Origin: Hemicordylus capensis
Lineage: Eukaryota; Chordata; Lepidosauria; Squamata; Cordylidae
Assembly: GCF_027244095.1 (NCBI RefSeq)
Contig: NC_069670.1
Coordinates: forward strand, 18,061,320 to 18,125,319
Direction: 5' to 3'
Length of the DNA stretch: 64,000 nucleotides
Positions 14,043 through 24,165 of the stretch are shown piece by piece. Below the pieces are notes generated by a model. It searched no databases, was not told the origin of the DNA, and saw only the letters and a program-made list of their open reading frames with translations. The translations under genes were made by a program, and so were the position numbers. Each line of letters starts with the position of its first letter. Within the stretch, counting starts at the first letter, position 1.

Positions 14043-17000
14043 TTATTACATTTATATCCCGCTCTTCCTCCAAGGAGCCCAAAGCGGTGTACTACATACT
14101 TGAGTTTCTCTTTCACAACAACCCTGTGAAGTAGGTTAGGCTGAGAGAGAAGTGACTGGCCCAGAGTTACCCAGCTAGTTTAATGGTAGGGAAAACCCTT
14201 GAATTGCACTAATAAGAATTCATTCAGATTGCATCCTAAAGAAGAAAGCAGTGTGTACAGCCCTGGTGTGTGTCCAAATCCCCAAATGGAAAACGTGTTT
14301 ATAAAAAGAAAGAAAGTCTTGGAAGCGACCGAGTTGGTTCGTATCCTGGGTCTCCAAAGGCTTTGTTTCCTTTTAGGACCTGAAATGATATGAGCGGAAA
14401 GGAGATTCAGGATAGGAACACAGGAAGCTGCCATATACTGAGTCAGACCCTTGGTCTATCTAGCTCAGTATTGTCTTCACAGACTGGCAGCGGCTTCTCC
14501 AAGGTTGCAGGCAGGAGTCTCTCTCAGCCCGATCTTGGAGATGCTGCCAGGGAGGGGACTTGGAACCTAGATGCTCTTCCCAGAGCAGCTCCATCCCCGG
14601 AGGGGAATATCTTGCAGTGCTCACACATCAAGTCTCCCATTCATATGCAACCAGGATGGACCCTGCTTAGCTAAGGGGACAAGTCCTGCTTGCTGCCACA
14701 AGACCAACTCTCCTCTTCTCCAGGGTAGGGAGGCCTGGAGGGTCTTGGTGATTGTCTCTAAATCCCTTCAGTCTTTGTTTGTGTAAGATAAGGGCAGATC
14801 AGAGGCAAAAAAGTGTAGAAAGCGAGAGAAAGATCACCTGGATAATGAGGGGCTCTTACCTTGAGTTTTCTGGATGTGACCTATATTAAAACAAGATATA
14901 AGCCGCTATCTTAGGTATGCAGCGGGACTGGAATTCAGTGTTCTTGCCAAATTACATACTGACCTTGGAGTCTCTCTGCCTGAATACAACTTGGACTGCA
15001 TTGTTACAGAGAAAATAAACGCACGATAAACACACTTATTGGCTACTTCTGGCTCCGGGGGCCACCTCCAGCCTCAGAGGCAAGATCCCTCTACAGACCA
15101 GTTGCAGCCAGTGGCACTCCTAACCCTGGACTTTGGGGCCGAAATCCAGGGCCTCCACACCCCCTGGGAGCCCCCCAATCCTCTCTAGTCTCTCCTGGGT
15201 GGCGTGGTTGCCGCTGGCCCGCACTGTGCTGGGCGGCCGAGTGTGATTGTGACCTGTGCCGGCTGCTTTAGAGACGTGGGAGAGTGGGGAAAGAAATATG
15301 GGGGGTGGGACTAGGTTAAATTGCGTGTTGAAATGTTCCCGCTAATGCATATTTCCATAAATCTACCTATCTTATATCCTTACATTCTTGTAAGTTCAGT
15401 TGCTGTTTATGCCCCGAAGAACCCACATGTTACCAACAGTGTGTGTGCGCACGTGCAGAGTGCTCAACTTCGGCCCTCCTGCAGATGTTGGCCTACAGCT
15501 CCCATAATCCTTGGCTATAGGCCACTGTGGCTGGGGATGATGGGAGTTGTAGTTCAAAAACAGCGGGGAGGGGGGCTAGGTTGAGTAAGCCTGGTGTAGG
15601 GGAGTGATGCTTAATTTGCAGTGGGGGGTGTGCCTTCAGCAAGGGGGCAGGGGTTCCAAAGGCCCTTAGGTCCAGGCTCCAAAATTACCTAGGTCCGCCT
15701 CCGGTTGCAGGGGAGGAACAGCAAGAGAGAGGCCGTGCCCTCACCCCCTGCCTGTGGGCTTCTCGGAGGCATCTGGTGGGCCACTGTGGGCAACAGGATG
15801 CTGGACTGGGTGGTCCTCCTTGGGCCTGATCCAGCAGGGCTGTCCTTCCCTCCTCCAGCACGACAGCCTGCCTCCTTTCAGAGTCCAGTAACCGGCTTCT
15901 CCTTTTGACTCTTGCAGGAAGTGACCCCTCATCGCAGCAAGAGTTTACTTCCTGTCTGAAAGAGACGCTCAGCGGCTTGGCAAAGAACGCCAACGAGTTG
16001 CAGGTAGAGCTGGCTGGTGGGTGGGAAGGGAGCCTGGGCTGCCGAGGAGGGTGGGCCGCAGGCCGTGGAGCGGGCAGGGCTGGTTGAGGCTGTCGGCTGC
16101 CCAGCCCTGGAGCCTCTGCAAGCTGGAGAAGCATTTCCTGATCCTGGGGATGGAGCCTAGTTCAGGGGTGGGCAAAACTGGCCCACCAGCGGTGGCTGGA
16201 CTACAAACCCCATCATCCCTTGCCACCCTAAATTGTGGTTGAGGGTGCTGGGAGTTGTAGTTCAACCACAGCTGGAGGGCCGACTTTGCCCACCCCTGAA
16301 CTAGAGCATTATGTAACAGAGACTGAGAATGTTTGTGGATTTATTATTATTATTTCTTGTTTACACAGTCAGACCGGTGTTATTGACGGTTTTGTTTTAT
16401 CCAGACACCGAGTCCTTCCCAAGGACCTGGGATGGCTGGATTTTATTATCAGTGTTTGTTTGTTTGTTTGATTGATTTCTATACCGCCCTTCCAAAAATG
16501 GCTCAGGGCGGTTTACACAAGAGAAATAATAAATAAGATGGATCTTATTTGGATTATTATTATTATTAGACTTTCCAGACGGGCCCTAACGATTCCCAGA
16601 CTTTGAATGCAGGCCTTAACAAACGTGTTTGGATCTAGGAGCCGGTCCAAAAAATTTCGGAGCCGGACAAACAGACGCTGGGCAAAATTACCGGACTGAG
16701 TGACGGACCTTGTGGAGGGGGAGAGTAGGTGGGCTTCTCCTTACACGCCCCCCTCCCCTTTTACAAAAGTAACCCATTTAGAACGGAGACAGGGCTGCCT
16801 GGGACCAAATAAAGGCCTTTATTCAGTCTTCCTCATGCGGTGTCCCTCTCCTCCCCAGAACTCCAGCGTGTCGGAGGAAGAGCTGGCCAAGACCATGGAA
16901 GGCCTGGGCCTCGAAGAGGGGGACGGGGAGGGGAACCTCCTCCCCATCATGCAGAGCATCATGCAGAACCTCCTCTCCAAAGATGTGCTCTACCCTTCCC

Positions 17001-18372
17001 TCAAGGAGATCACGGAAAAGGTGGGCGGGCCGGGCAAGCGGGGAGACGGGCCCAGGCCCCGCTCTTCTAATGCCCATTAGAATCACCCCAGGTCCTGCAT
17101 CCCGCGAGGAGTCTCTGAGGACAGCCCTGTGGGCTACTGCCATGGGTGAGGTGGCTGGGGCCGTGCAGACCCCCCACGTCTCATTCCTCTCGCCCTAGTA
17201 GTGGCAGCTCACAGTGTCCTCCTTCTGGCTGTAAGGAAAGCCCTGCCGGGTGGGACCAGAGTGGGTCAGTCTAGTCTAGACGGTCCTCCAGCTGCTGCTG
17301 GACCACAGCTGCCATCATCCCTGGCCACTGTGGCCAGGGATGATGGGAGTAGTAGTCCTGCAGCAGCTGGGGGCCAAAGCTGTGCGGCCCTGATCTAGTC
17401 CAGTATCCCTTTGGGTGGCCATTTGGGTGCCTCCTGGAACCCCTTGAGCGGGCCGTGCAAGTAACAGCCCTCCCCTATTGCTTGATTCCTAGCAACAGGA
17501 ATTCAGAGATAAATTGCCTCTGGACCTGGAAGCTGTCTTGTTTTATTGCATTTTTATCCAGCTTGATTCTCTCCACACACACACACACCGCTGCCCTCTG
17601 TTGAGCTGTCATGACAAATAGGCACCCATAGGTGCCCCTTCCATGTATTTGTTGAATCCCCTTTGGAAGCTGATAGAGCCAATGGCATTGCCACATCCTG
17701 TGGCAGTGAGTTCCATAAATGGACATCTCTCTTGTGCGTAACTTGCACCCCACCCACCCCATTCCATAGTATCCTGAGTGGCTCCATAGCCACCGTGACG
17801 CTTTGCCGAAGGAGCAGTATGAGAAGTATCAGGAGCAGCACAACATCATGGGTAGAATCTGTGAGCAGTTTGAGGCGGAGCGGCCCACGGATGGCGAGAC
17901 GGAGAACAAGGCCCGTTTCGAAATGGTCTTGGACCTGATGCAACAGGTAGGCCGGCATGAGTGTGACAGTGCGCGCCGTGAGACAGTGTGCATGGATTGC
18001 CCTCTTTGCTAAGCAGGGTCTGCCTTGGTTTGTATTTGTATGGGGGACTTCATGTGAGTGCTGTAAGGATTCCCCTTGGGGGAGGGGACTGTAGCTCAGC
18101 GGCAGAGCATCTGCTTTGCATGCAGAGGGTCTCAGGTTCAATCCCTGGCAGCATCTCCAGGTAGGGCTGGGCAGCATCTCCAGGTAGGGCTTCTCCTGCC
18201 TGAAACCTTGGAGAGCTGCTGCCAGTCAGTGTAGACAATACTGAACTAGATGGACTAATGGTCTGACTTGGTATAAGGCGCTCTGTGTGTTTGTGTGTTT
18301 GTGTGTTTGTGTGTTTGTGTGTTTGTGTGTTTGTGTGTTTGTGTGTTTGTGTGTTTGTGTGTTTGTGTGTTT

Positions 18373-18454
<82 letters not shown>

Positions 18455-18466
18455 GTTTGTGTGTTT

Positions 18467-18520
<54 letters not shown>

Positions 18521-21017
18521 GTACACACGTGTGCATGTGCCAAGTAAAGGAGGCAGGAGAATCTGGCTGCTAGGAGTTCTATAACCAATACTGATGCACC
18601 TCTCTCTCGCTCTCTCTCTCTTCCAGCTTCAAGACCTGGGCCACCCTCCCAAGGAACTTGCTGGAGAATCGGTAAGTGTGTGTCTGTATGAGGACTGCAG
18701 CTGCTCCAGAGGGTGGGGATGAGGCCAGGCATTTCTGGAGGACCCCGCCCCAAACGCTGCCCAAAGCAAGGACGGTAGCAGATAATCCAAGATCAAGAAT
18801 GCCGTTGTGCTGCTCTCCCTGGCTAACATGGCCAAGTTCCGTTGGGTTCTTGCCGGAACTCCCCCGAGATCCTGTAGCCAGCACGGCTTGCTTTGAGGGA
18901 AACGGAGCTCTGTTGTGCTGTGCAGAATGCAAGCAGCGTGGTGTAGTGGTTAGGGAGACCCAGGTTCAAATCCCCGTTAGGAACATAGGAAGCTGCCGTA
19001 TACTGAGTCAGACCCTTGGTCTGTCTAGCTCAGTATTGTCTTCACAGACTGGCAACGGCTTTTCCAAGGTTGCAGGCAGAAATCTCTCTCAGCCCTATCT
19101 TGGAGAAGCCAGGGAGGGAACTTGAAACCTTCTGCTCTTCCCAGAGCGGCTTCATCCCCTGAGGGAAATATCTTGCAGTGCTCACACATCAAGTCTCCCG
19201 TTCATATGCAACCAGGGCAGACCCTGCTTAGCTATGGGGACAAGTCATGCTTGCTACCACAAGACCAGCTCTCCTCTCTGATGGTCCTGCTACCTCTCGC
19301 TGTTGTGCCAACATGAGCAGATAGATTCAGCCAACAGCCAGGGGTAGAGACGGGCTTCTGGTGGCTGGAAGAGTGTTGAAGCAGAGACTGCAGAACTCTG
19401 GGTTTACCCCTTCTGCTTTGGCATATATCCCATCGCAAGGCCAGATAATCTCTTAATCTCCGGATTCGGGATATTGACCTCCAGAAGGCCAGGAGCTTGG
19501 CCTCTGGCTTCCCAGGGTGATGGCATTGTAGTAAAAACGTTGTGCCAGCCAAATCTCTTTCCAACTTGGGAACACAGGGAGCTGCCGTATACGGAGTCAG
19601 ATGCTTGGTCCCCCTAGCTCACTATTGTCGACCCAGACTGGCAGCGATTTAACATACAGCCTTACTTGAGGGGAGATATTGTAGAATCCCCTCCTCTGGA
19701 CATTTTTGCGCATGTCAGACAGGCGCAGTTGAAACAATGTGACATGGGCTTCTTTACTGCCCTTATTGTAGAGACCTTGGTCTATCTGTCCTGGCTCCAA
19801 TTTTAGTGGCAATCCTAGGCAGGTCAGATAAATTTTACATCTCCTGTCTGGTCACGATAATATTACTGCCAAAGTAGCAACGTTTTGTGTGTGTTTGCTG
19901 GAACCATCAAACATGACGATTAAATTTTTTCCAACCAAGGTTAAATGGTGGAATTATCGGAACTTGGGACTCTGTAGGCCTCTGTGTTTCTACTTCAGAA
20001 TGGTCCTTGTTATCGGTGGTGCTCTTATTTTGTGCTGGTTTATGACTAGCAGTAAACTAAACCCAGACCTCTGGCGGGTGAGCCACTGTTGGCGATGAGG
20101 CAGCAGCTGCTGAAAGGTCACTGCTGCCGCCGGAGCGAGCAAGATGCCAACAGCTCACCTCTGAGACGCTCCCTGAGGATTCTTGCTCTTCGTGCTTTTT
20201 ATGTAGCCATTGACTTGGACATACGTTTTTTACAGGCAGCTTTTCAAAGTTGAAACTCCTCTGTTTTTCCGTGTATGGCTTCCGGGGCTTGCTTTTCTCC
20301 ATCCACCCCTTACGTCCGTGCTGTATAAGAACAGCCCTGCTGGGTCAGGCCCAAGGAAGCCCATCTAGTCCAGCATCCAGTTTCCCACAGTGGTCCACCA
20401 GATGCCTCTGGGGGGCCCACAGGCAAGAGGCGAGGGCATGCCCTCTCTCCTGCTGTTGCTGCCCTGCAACTGGGATTGGGAGGCATCCTGCCTCTGACGC
20501 CGGAGGTGGCTTATAGTCACCACACTAGTAGCCATTGACAGATTGATGAGCCAGCGTGGTGTAGTGGTTAGAGTGCTGGACTAGGACCAGGAAGACCCGA
20601 GTTCAAATCCCCACTCAGCCATGAGACTCACTGGGTGACTCTGGGCCAGTCGCTTCTCTCTCAGCCTAACCTCCTTCACAGGGTTGTTGTGAGGAGAAAC
20701 TCAAGTATGTAGCACACCGCTCTAGGCTCCTTGGAGGAAGAGCGGGATATAGAGACGTAAGTTTTGGGTGGTATAAAAATAGTCCAAATAAATAAATAAA
20801 TAAATAAATAAATAAAATGTAATAAATAAATAAACAAAATAAAAATAAATAGACCTGTCCCCCATGGCGTCTGCGTTGCCTTCTCACTAGCTAACATCAT
20901 TTCTCCCCCGTCCCCCCTTCCTTCCTCGTCCAGCCGCCTGGCCTGAACTTCGACCTGGAGGGATTGAACCTGCCCGATGCAGCCGGTGCGGGAGGGGAGC
21001 AGTGCCGGATCATGTGA
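5869..21017 (+). CDS. PEX19: PEX19, peroxisomal biogenesis factor 19
   Basis: Cytosolic chaperone and shuttling receptor that binds peroxisomal membrane proteins and docks on PEX3. Eight exons: 5869-5935, 8652-8761, 10014-10179, 15918-16003, 16859-17020, 17770-17946, 18627-18671, 20934-21017. All have GT-AG borders, and together they encode 298 residues (human 299). The N-terminal PEX3-binding helix is visible as LEELLESALGDFDK (about 17-30). The central region (QEKFFQDLFDSELASQ, then SKDVLYPSLKEITEKYPEWL) is close to the human protein. The C-terminus is a CaaX box, CRIM, with the farnesylated cysteine at 295. Unusual: seven CAG-encoded glutamines at residues 7-13, which the human protein lacks. 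Exon 7 is a 45-nt phase-0 exon between two inverted SINEs. The ATG has a good context and matches the family start. Confidence 0.5.
7951..8340. mobile_element. hAT-like MITE, family D (390 bp)
   Basis: Terminal inverted repeats TAGGGATGTGCACGAA and TTCCATGCACATCCCTA, with subterminal homology between the halves. It is related to the better-preserved copy at 42844-43163. The flanking 8-mers agree only in part. It lies in PEX19 intron 1. Confidence 0.5.
9105..9336 (-). mobile_element. Sauria SINE
   Basis: Read on the minus strand it has the tRNA-like head (GGGGAAGTAACTTGCCTAGG, then a B box near GGTTCAAATCCCCGC), a GCAGCAGTGATCTAGGAAG segment and a Bov-B-like 3' part (CCACAGGGCTCTGTGG). This family is diagnostic of squamates. 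Confidence 0.5.
9363..9556 (+). mobile_element. SINE, tRNA-like module only
   Basis: Starts GGGACTGTGGCTCAGTGCCA, B box AAGTTCACTCC, ends CTGACTCGGTAGAAGGCAGC. Same family as the composite SINE, but without the 5S-like part. Confidence 0.5.
9614..9753. mobile_element. Palindromic hAT-like MITE, family A
   Basis: Ends CAGGCCTGTTCAACTTAG and AAGTTGAGCAGCCCTG, with inverted cores ACTACAACTCCCATAATCC and GGATTATGGGAGTTGTAG. Confidence 0.5.
10301..11676. mobile_element. Family B MITE split by an L2 LINE
   Basis: The left part (10301-10358) starts CGGTGTTCCCTGTAACGG and stops after ACTACAACTCCCATCAT. The right part (11591-11676) resumes with TCATCCCCAGCC and ends TATTACAGGGAGCACT. The L2 at 10359-11590 separates them, so the MITE is older than the L2. 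Confidence 0.5.
10359..11590 (+). mobile_element. 5'-truncated L2-clade LINE
   Basis: About 245 codons are open and encode part of a reverse transcriptase: GVLQGSILSLMLFNIYMKPL, then QYADDTQIYF with the catalytic YADD, then NKLRLNPDKTEVL. The C-terminal segment continues in another frame past 11121 with stops. It ends in GGCGGTATATAAAATAAAAT and a short AAAT tail. It is dead. It lies in PEX19 intron 3. Confidence 0.5.
11781..11916. mobile_element. Family B MITE with 8-bp target duplication
   Basis: Ends CAGTGTTTCCTCTAACAGG and CCTGTTAGAGGGAACACTG. Flanks GAACCCCT (11773-11780) and GAATCCCT (11917-11924) match at 7 of 8 bases, as expected for hAT-type insertion. Confidence 0.5.
11981..12158 (+). 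mobile_element. MIR-type CORE-SINE
   Basis: Contains GAGTTCAAATCCCTG (B box), GTGACTCTGGGC and CACAGGGTTGTTGTGAGGAT, followed by an L2-like tail CTGGGCTCCTTGGAGG. The head is truncated. Confidence 0.5.
12415..12550. mobile_element. Family A MITE with perfect 8-bp target duplication
   Basis: Ends CAGGCCTGCTCCACTTCGG and AAGTTGAGCAGGCCTG. Flanking GTGTGTGC at 12407-12414 is repeated exactly at 12551-12558, which defines the element as 136 bp. Confidence 0.5.
13361..13483. mobile_element. Palindromic hAT-like MITE (AGGGGTATCCAACT ends)
   Basis: Ends AGGGGTATCCAACTATGGCC and AGTTGGACACCCCT around inverted ACTACAACTCCCATCATCC cores. Confidence 0.5.
13528..13860 (+). repeat. Interspersed repeat (GCTGGATCAGGCCC family)
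   Basis: Shares GCCCTGCTGGATCAGGCCCA and TAGTCCAGCATCCTGTTTC with copies at 20325-20545 (plus) and 15690-15850 (minus). Fragments of its right end recur at 17640-17745 and 23185-23250. The family was not identified. Confidence 0.5.
13993..14043. repeat. (ATT)n microsatellite
   Basis: About 17 ATT units directly joined to the tail of the minus-strand MIR-type SINE that follows. It probably grew from that tail. Confidence 0.5.
14042..14195 (-). mobile_element. MIR-type CORE-SINE
   Basis: Minus-strand copy: TATATCCCGCTCTTCCTCC tail, then CACAACAACCCTGTGAAGTA. The head is missing. Confidence 0.5.
14414..14722 (-). mobile_element. Composite 5S/tRNA SINE, full length
   Basis: Complement of the consensus: begins GGAAGCTGCCATATACTGAG and ends CACAAGACCAACTCTCCTC. 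The 5S-like segment is seen as CTCCCATTCATATGCAACC then CCCTGCTTAGCTAAG. Confidence 0.5.
15461..15593. mobile_element. Family A MITE
   Basis: Begins TGCTCAACTTCGGCCCTCC and ends TTGAGTAAGCCTGG, with inverted ACTACAACTCCCA-type cores. Confidence 0.5.
15690..15850 (-). repeat. Interspersed repeat (GCTGGATCAGGCCC family)
   Basis: Minus-strand copy with TGGGCCTGATCCAGCAGGGC, ending just upstream of PEX19 exon 4. Confidence 0.5.
16163..16298. mobile_element. Palindromic hAT-like MITE (CAGGGGTGGGCAAA ends)
   Basis: Ends CAGGGGTGGGCAAAACTGGC and TTTGCCCACCCCTG around GACTACAAACCCCATCATCC and its inverse. It lies in PEX19 intron 4. Confidence 0.5.
17283..17390. mobile_element. Family A MITE, shortened
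   Basis: CCTCCAGCTGCTGCTGGACC and its inverse enclose TGGCCACTGTGGCCAGGGAT. It is inserted in a GCTGGATCAGGCCC-family repeat (flanks 17228-17275 and 17396-17440). Confidence 0.5.
17970..18283 (+). mobile_element. Composite 5S/tRNA SINE, full length
   Basis: CTTTGCTAAGCAGGGTCTGC (5S A-box-like) and TTTGTATGGGGGAC, then CTGTAGCTCAGCGGCAGAGC (tRNA A box) and CAGGTTCAATCCC (B box). It ends in GGTCTGACTTGGTATAAGGC. A 22-bp segment of the tRNA-like part is duplicated. It lies in PEX19 intron 6. Confidence 0.5.
18283..18531. repeat. Compound (TTTGTGTG)n/(TG)n microsatellite
   Basis: About twelve 8-bp GTGTTTGT-type units are followed by a long TG run with scattered TTTG interruptions. It starts exactly at the end of a SINE. 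The long Val-Cys or His-Thr frames it produces are not genes. Confidence 0.5.
18937..19279 (-). mobile_element. Composite 5S/tRNA SINE beside a MIR-type head
   Basis: 18937-18975 is a plus-strand MIR-type head (GTGGTGTAGTGGTTAGGGAG, then GTTCAAATCCCC). It is cut off at the start of a minus-strand composite SINE (18976-19279, GGAAGCTGCCGTATACTGAG to CACAAGACCAGCTCTCC). It lies in PEX19 intron 7. Confidence 0.5.
19568..19648 (-). mobile_element. SINE fragment (3' end only)
   Basis: GGGAGCTGCCGTATACGGAG to CAGACTGGCAGCG, the 3' quarter of the composite SINE in reverse. Confidence 0.5.
20325..20545 (+). repeat. Interspersed repeat (GCTGGATCAGGCCC family)
   Basis: CAGCCCTGCTGGGTCAGGCC through TAGTAGCCATTGACAG. 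It is directly followed by a MIR-type SINE. Confidence 0.5.
20548..20850 (+). mobile_element. MIR-type CORE-SINE with (AAAT)n tail
   Basis: Complete head GCGTGGTGTAGTGGTTAGAG, B box GAGTTCAAATCCCC, core CACAGGGTTGTTGTGAGGAG, tail CTTGGAGGAAGAGCGGGATA. It ends with an AAAT microsatellite at 20796-20850, 80 bp before PEX19 exon 8. Confidence 0.5.
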
Positions 21018-21147
21018 CGCGCCCACCCATGCCCAGCGGACTGGGAGGAAGGTGGCGGCGGTGGGTGCCTTGAAGAGGAATTGCTGTGGGTTGTCTGTCT
21101 TTGTTCTCTTAAATCACCAGGTGCCCTACAGCTGGCCGGGGTGTGTT

Positions 21148-21153
21148 AATAAA
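21148..21153 (+). terminator. Proximal PEX19 polyadenylation signal
   Basis: AATAAA in the context TTAATAAAAAAC, 131 bases after the stop codon. It would give a very short 3'UTR. Confidence 0.5.
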
Positions 21154-21410
21154 AAACATGTGACATTTCTAAACATCCACAAAGGATGATGTGAAGTTGG
21201 AGGTGCCCATCTCCCTGCTCCAGAGGCTAGCCTCTGCCTTCCTGTGTTTAGACAGAAACTGGGCTGGGCTGCGCCGTACCGAAGGGGGCGAGCCGCGAGA
21301 GGAGGGCTGCTTCTCTTGCAGATGATTAGGTGGAAGAGGAGGATCCCTGGTGGGGAAACAGGGCTGTAGTGTTGGCAACTGGGAAGCCGACTTGGGAGGG
21401 TCTTGAGCGG

Positions 21411-21520
21411 GCTGCAAAACTTCGGCCCTCCTGCAACTACAGCTCCCATCAGCCCTCACTCTTGGCCACTGTGCCTGGGGCTGATGGGAGTTGTAGTCCG
21501 GAAGGAGGACTGAAGCGGTG
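21411..21520. mobile_element. Family A MITE in the PEX19 3'UTR
   Basis: GGGCTGCAAAACTTCGGCCC and inverted ACTACAGCTCCCATCAG cores. It lies between the two PEX19 poly(A) signals. Confidence 0.5.
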
Positions 21521-22183
21521 CGACCTTGGTCTCTTGAGCCTCCTTGGTGATTCAACTCCCCGCTTCCCTTGCAGTGGGGAGGGGGTTGGTTTCCGTGACA
21601 CTCAGTGGGACCCCTGCGCCCCTCTTCCAGCTGCCGCTTCTTGGAGCGAGCCCCGATTGCCGCGATCTCTTTTGAGGCCAGCCGCTCGGATCGGCACCGG
21701 AGCCGAAGCTCCCTCCTTCCTCACCGGTGGGAGAGCCTCGAACTGATGGGATGGTACGGAGGAGAGAGCCGGGCCCACCCAGGGCTGGCTCCAGTCGAAC
21801 CGGAGTAGCCCCACGTGGGCCCCGGGCAACGCATTCTGCAGTGAGAAGGAAGTGCCATTTGCCGCCCAGTTTTCTGCCTCTCTTCTCTTCTGCTGCAGCT
21901 TCTTTCCATTAACACCCTTCCCTTTCCCCATTAACACCTCCCTGTTCCTGCTGCTGCAGTGCCAGCTAGGCTGGTAGCTGCTGGGTGGGGAGGTCCCATG
22001 AGACCCAGCTACCAGTGAGTCTGAAAATCTAGCCTCGCTGGGAGGAAGGAGCAGTCAAACGTCTGCTGGATTCCCCCAGCCCTGCCAGCATCGAGGGCTG
22101 GGTGCCACGGTGTCTGTGTTCTTCTCCTTTCCCCGCTAAGACTGACAGAACCCGATGACGGGGTTTGGTAACCGAATGATTAA

Positions 22184-22189
22184 AATAAA
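22184..22189 (+). terminator. Distal PEX19 polyadenylation signal
   Basis: AATAAA in the context ATTAAAATAAAG, so an ATTAAA variant partly overlaps it. T-rich sequence follows downstream. Confidence 0.5.
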
Positions 22190-22209
22190 GATGGAAGCTG
22201 ATCCTTTGA

Positions 22210-23560
22210 CCTTTTGTTGCTTCTCTGTCTCTTCGGCTGCTAGCGGGGAGGGGAATAGTGCTGTGTCCCTTCAGCGCTGGAGCCTGACTCCATCCCCTGC
22301 TCTGGCATCACTAATTTTGGGGAGGGAAAACTCTCTTTCCTCTCCCCTCCCTTGCAGACTGTAATGGAAGCTGCTTTTGTGGGGGGTGAGTGGTGTTTTA
22401 ATTGGGGCGGGGGAGAGGGGAAGCTGTGTGGGTGTTCATGCAGGCACCCAGGCGGGCCTCTTCAGGCACCCAGTCTCACTTTTTGTGTGGCGCTTGGGTG
22501 GATTACAGTAAGTGACAAACACAGAATGCGTGCTGCTCTGGGGCAGAGCTCCCTGCAGCACAAACAGGTTGTGGAGTTCAGACTCAAGCTAAAAGAGAGA
22601 AAGGGCAACTGAATAAAACCAGAAAAATGGAGATTCTCAATGGGGTGCACATCTCTTTCTGTGTGTAAAGTTCTTTCCTTATTGATGAGGGAGTAAGTAC
22701 AAGAGAACTTAAGGGTGCATGTATGTATGTGGAGTGTTGCTTAAAGACAGCTGCTTGCTGTCAGAGGACAAGAGAAAGTAGGTTATTTTGGATTTTAGTG
22801 TACAAGAACTTGAAGGCTCCCTCCTCCCCTCTCATTAATACTTCAGCTCTTCCAAGGCAGAATTCAGGCCGGCAGTGTGTTAATATGTAGTGACTTCTTG
22901 GGCAGAGTTGAGGGAGGCAGGGGGCATGTTCTTTAATCTTGAGGACAGAAAGCTGGAACTCTTTCAAGTTCAAGGTTTATTACAGTCTATGACCTGCACA
23001 AATAGAACTCTTTGCTCCTGCCCCAGTTAGCATCAGAGCAGTTTTAGTTTAGCAGTTGACCTCCCTCACAGCTAGTCCGATGCCTTTGAAAGCTCACAAG
23101 TGGCAAGGGGAGGTAGAATGTCTAAATATGGATGTTCTGGAGGGCTGTGGTAGCTCATAAACTGAATGTCCAGGACTTGGCTGAAGCCAACTAGCCACAT
23201 CTTGTGTCAATGGGTTCCATAAGTTAAACGTGTGCATGAGCCCTTTCTGGCTACAATCTCAAACCCATTAAACACACTAGGGTGTTCAATGGATTTGAGA
23301 TAGAGACTGGTGCTGCTGGTCTTTCCTGAACTTTGCTAACCACTCACATCAAGGGCCCCCTGAGATTTTTCCAACTGATCAAAACGAAGACAACTGCTCT
23401 GTTCTTGGGTCTTAGGAGCTCTAAAAAAAGCGGTGCTCTGCACACCCTCAGAGACCCTATTTTTGAAGCGTGGGGGGGGGAGAGGAGAGCAATCTTTCCC
23501 CCCCACCTGATTTCTAGTTCGAGAAAAATAATTTTTAGCTCATAGAGCTAAAAAAAAAAA
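22210..23560. other. PEX19-DCAF8 intergenic spacer
   Basis: About 1.35 kb between the PEX19 distal poly(A) signal and the DCAF8 CpG island. Apart from a degraded interspersed-repeat fragment at 23185-23250, I recognise nothing in it. Confidence 0.5.
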
Positions 23561-23939
23561 AATGAGCGGAAGAGGGCTGCTTTTTCTTCCGGCTCTTACT
23601 CGGCGGCCGTCATATGCGGGGCAGAGTCTACCGGCCAAGTTGCTTCCCAGGTTCCCCATGGACCTCCTGGCGCTCTGAAATAGTCACGTGACTAGAGAAA
23701 CGAGAGGGGCAGCACAGCCGCTTCGCGGTGCTCTTGCTTTCTCTCCGAGTCCCACGGGCGTGGGGGCGAAGCTCCGACGGGGAGCCGGAAAGGCCGGTTG
23801 CGCTTCTCCGCCGCGCTGACCTCAGCCGCTGCGGTGGGACGGGGGTGGAGAAAAGGGCAGTCCAGAGGAGGCGGGGCCTGAGCGTCGCAAAGGCGCCGAG
23901 AGGAGCCGTCAAGCGTGGAAGGGCCGTCAAGTGCGGCTG

Positions 23940-24165
23940 TCGCGGCGGCGGCCGCTGAAGCGGTTGGGGGATAAAATGGCGGCGTCGGCGGCGGCGGCCC
24001 GGCCTGGAGAAGGAGGGACCGGCGGGTGCAGCGGCGGCGCTGGCAACGGTGGCGGTGGCTGGAGAGGCAGCAGCAGCAGCAGCGGGAGGGGCTGGAGCGG
24101 CGCCGGGAGCAGCAGCAGTAGCGAGAGCCGCCGGGCCCGGGGAGGCTCCGCGGGGGCCACCAGAG
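23940..24165 (+). other. DCAF8: DCAF8 5' untranslated exon 1
   Basis: The 3' border is set by the donor CAGAG/GTGGGC at 24165/24166. The 5' border is a guess from the YY1 motif. The exon contains an ATG at 23976 in strong context (AAAATGG). Its frame stays open to the donor and stops at TGA 27575-27577 in the next exon, giving a 64-codon upstream ORF rich in Ala, Gly and Ser. This is probably an uORF, not the DCAF8 N-terminus, because the frame does not join the DCAF8 frame. Confidence 0.5.

Larger units (their letters stand above)
21018..22205 (+). other. PEX19: PEX19 3'UTR
   Basis: Sequence follows the TGA at 21015-21017. Two AATAAA signals occur: a proximal one at 21148-21153 and a distal one at 22184-22189. 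The segment just before the distal signal is free of repeats, so the longer form is plausible. A MITE copy sits inside at about 21411-21520. Which site is used cannot be told from sequence. Confidence 0.5.

Noticed and set aside
18285-18584. Long open frames rich in Val-Cys (plus) or His-Thr (minus)
   Set aside because: They are translations of the TTTGTGTG/TG microsatellite in a PEX19 intron.
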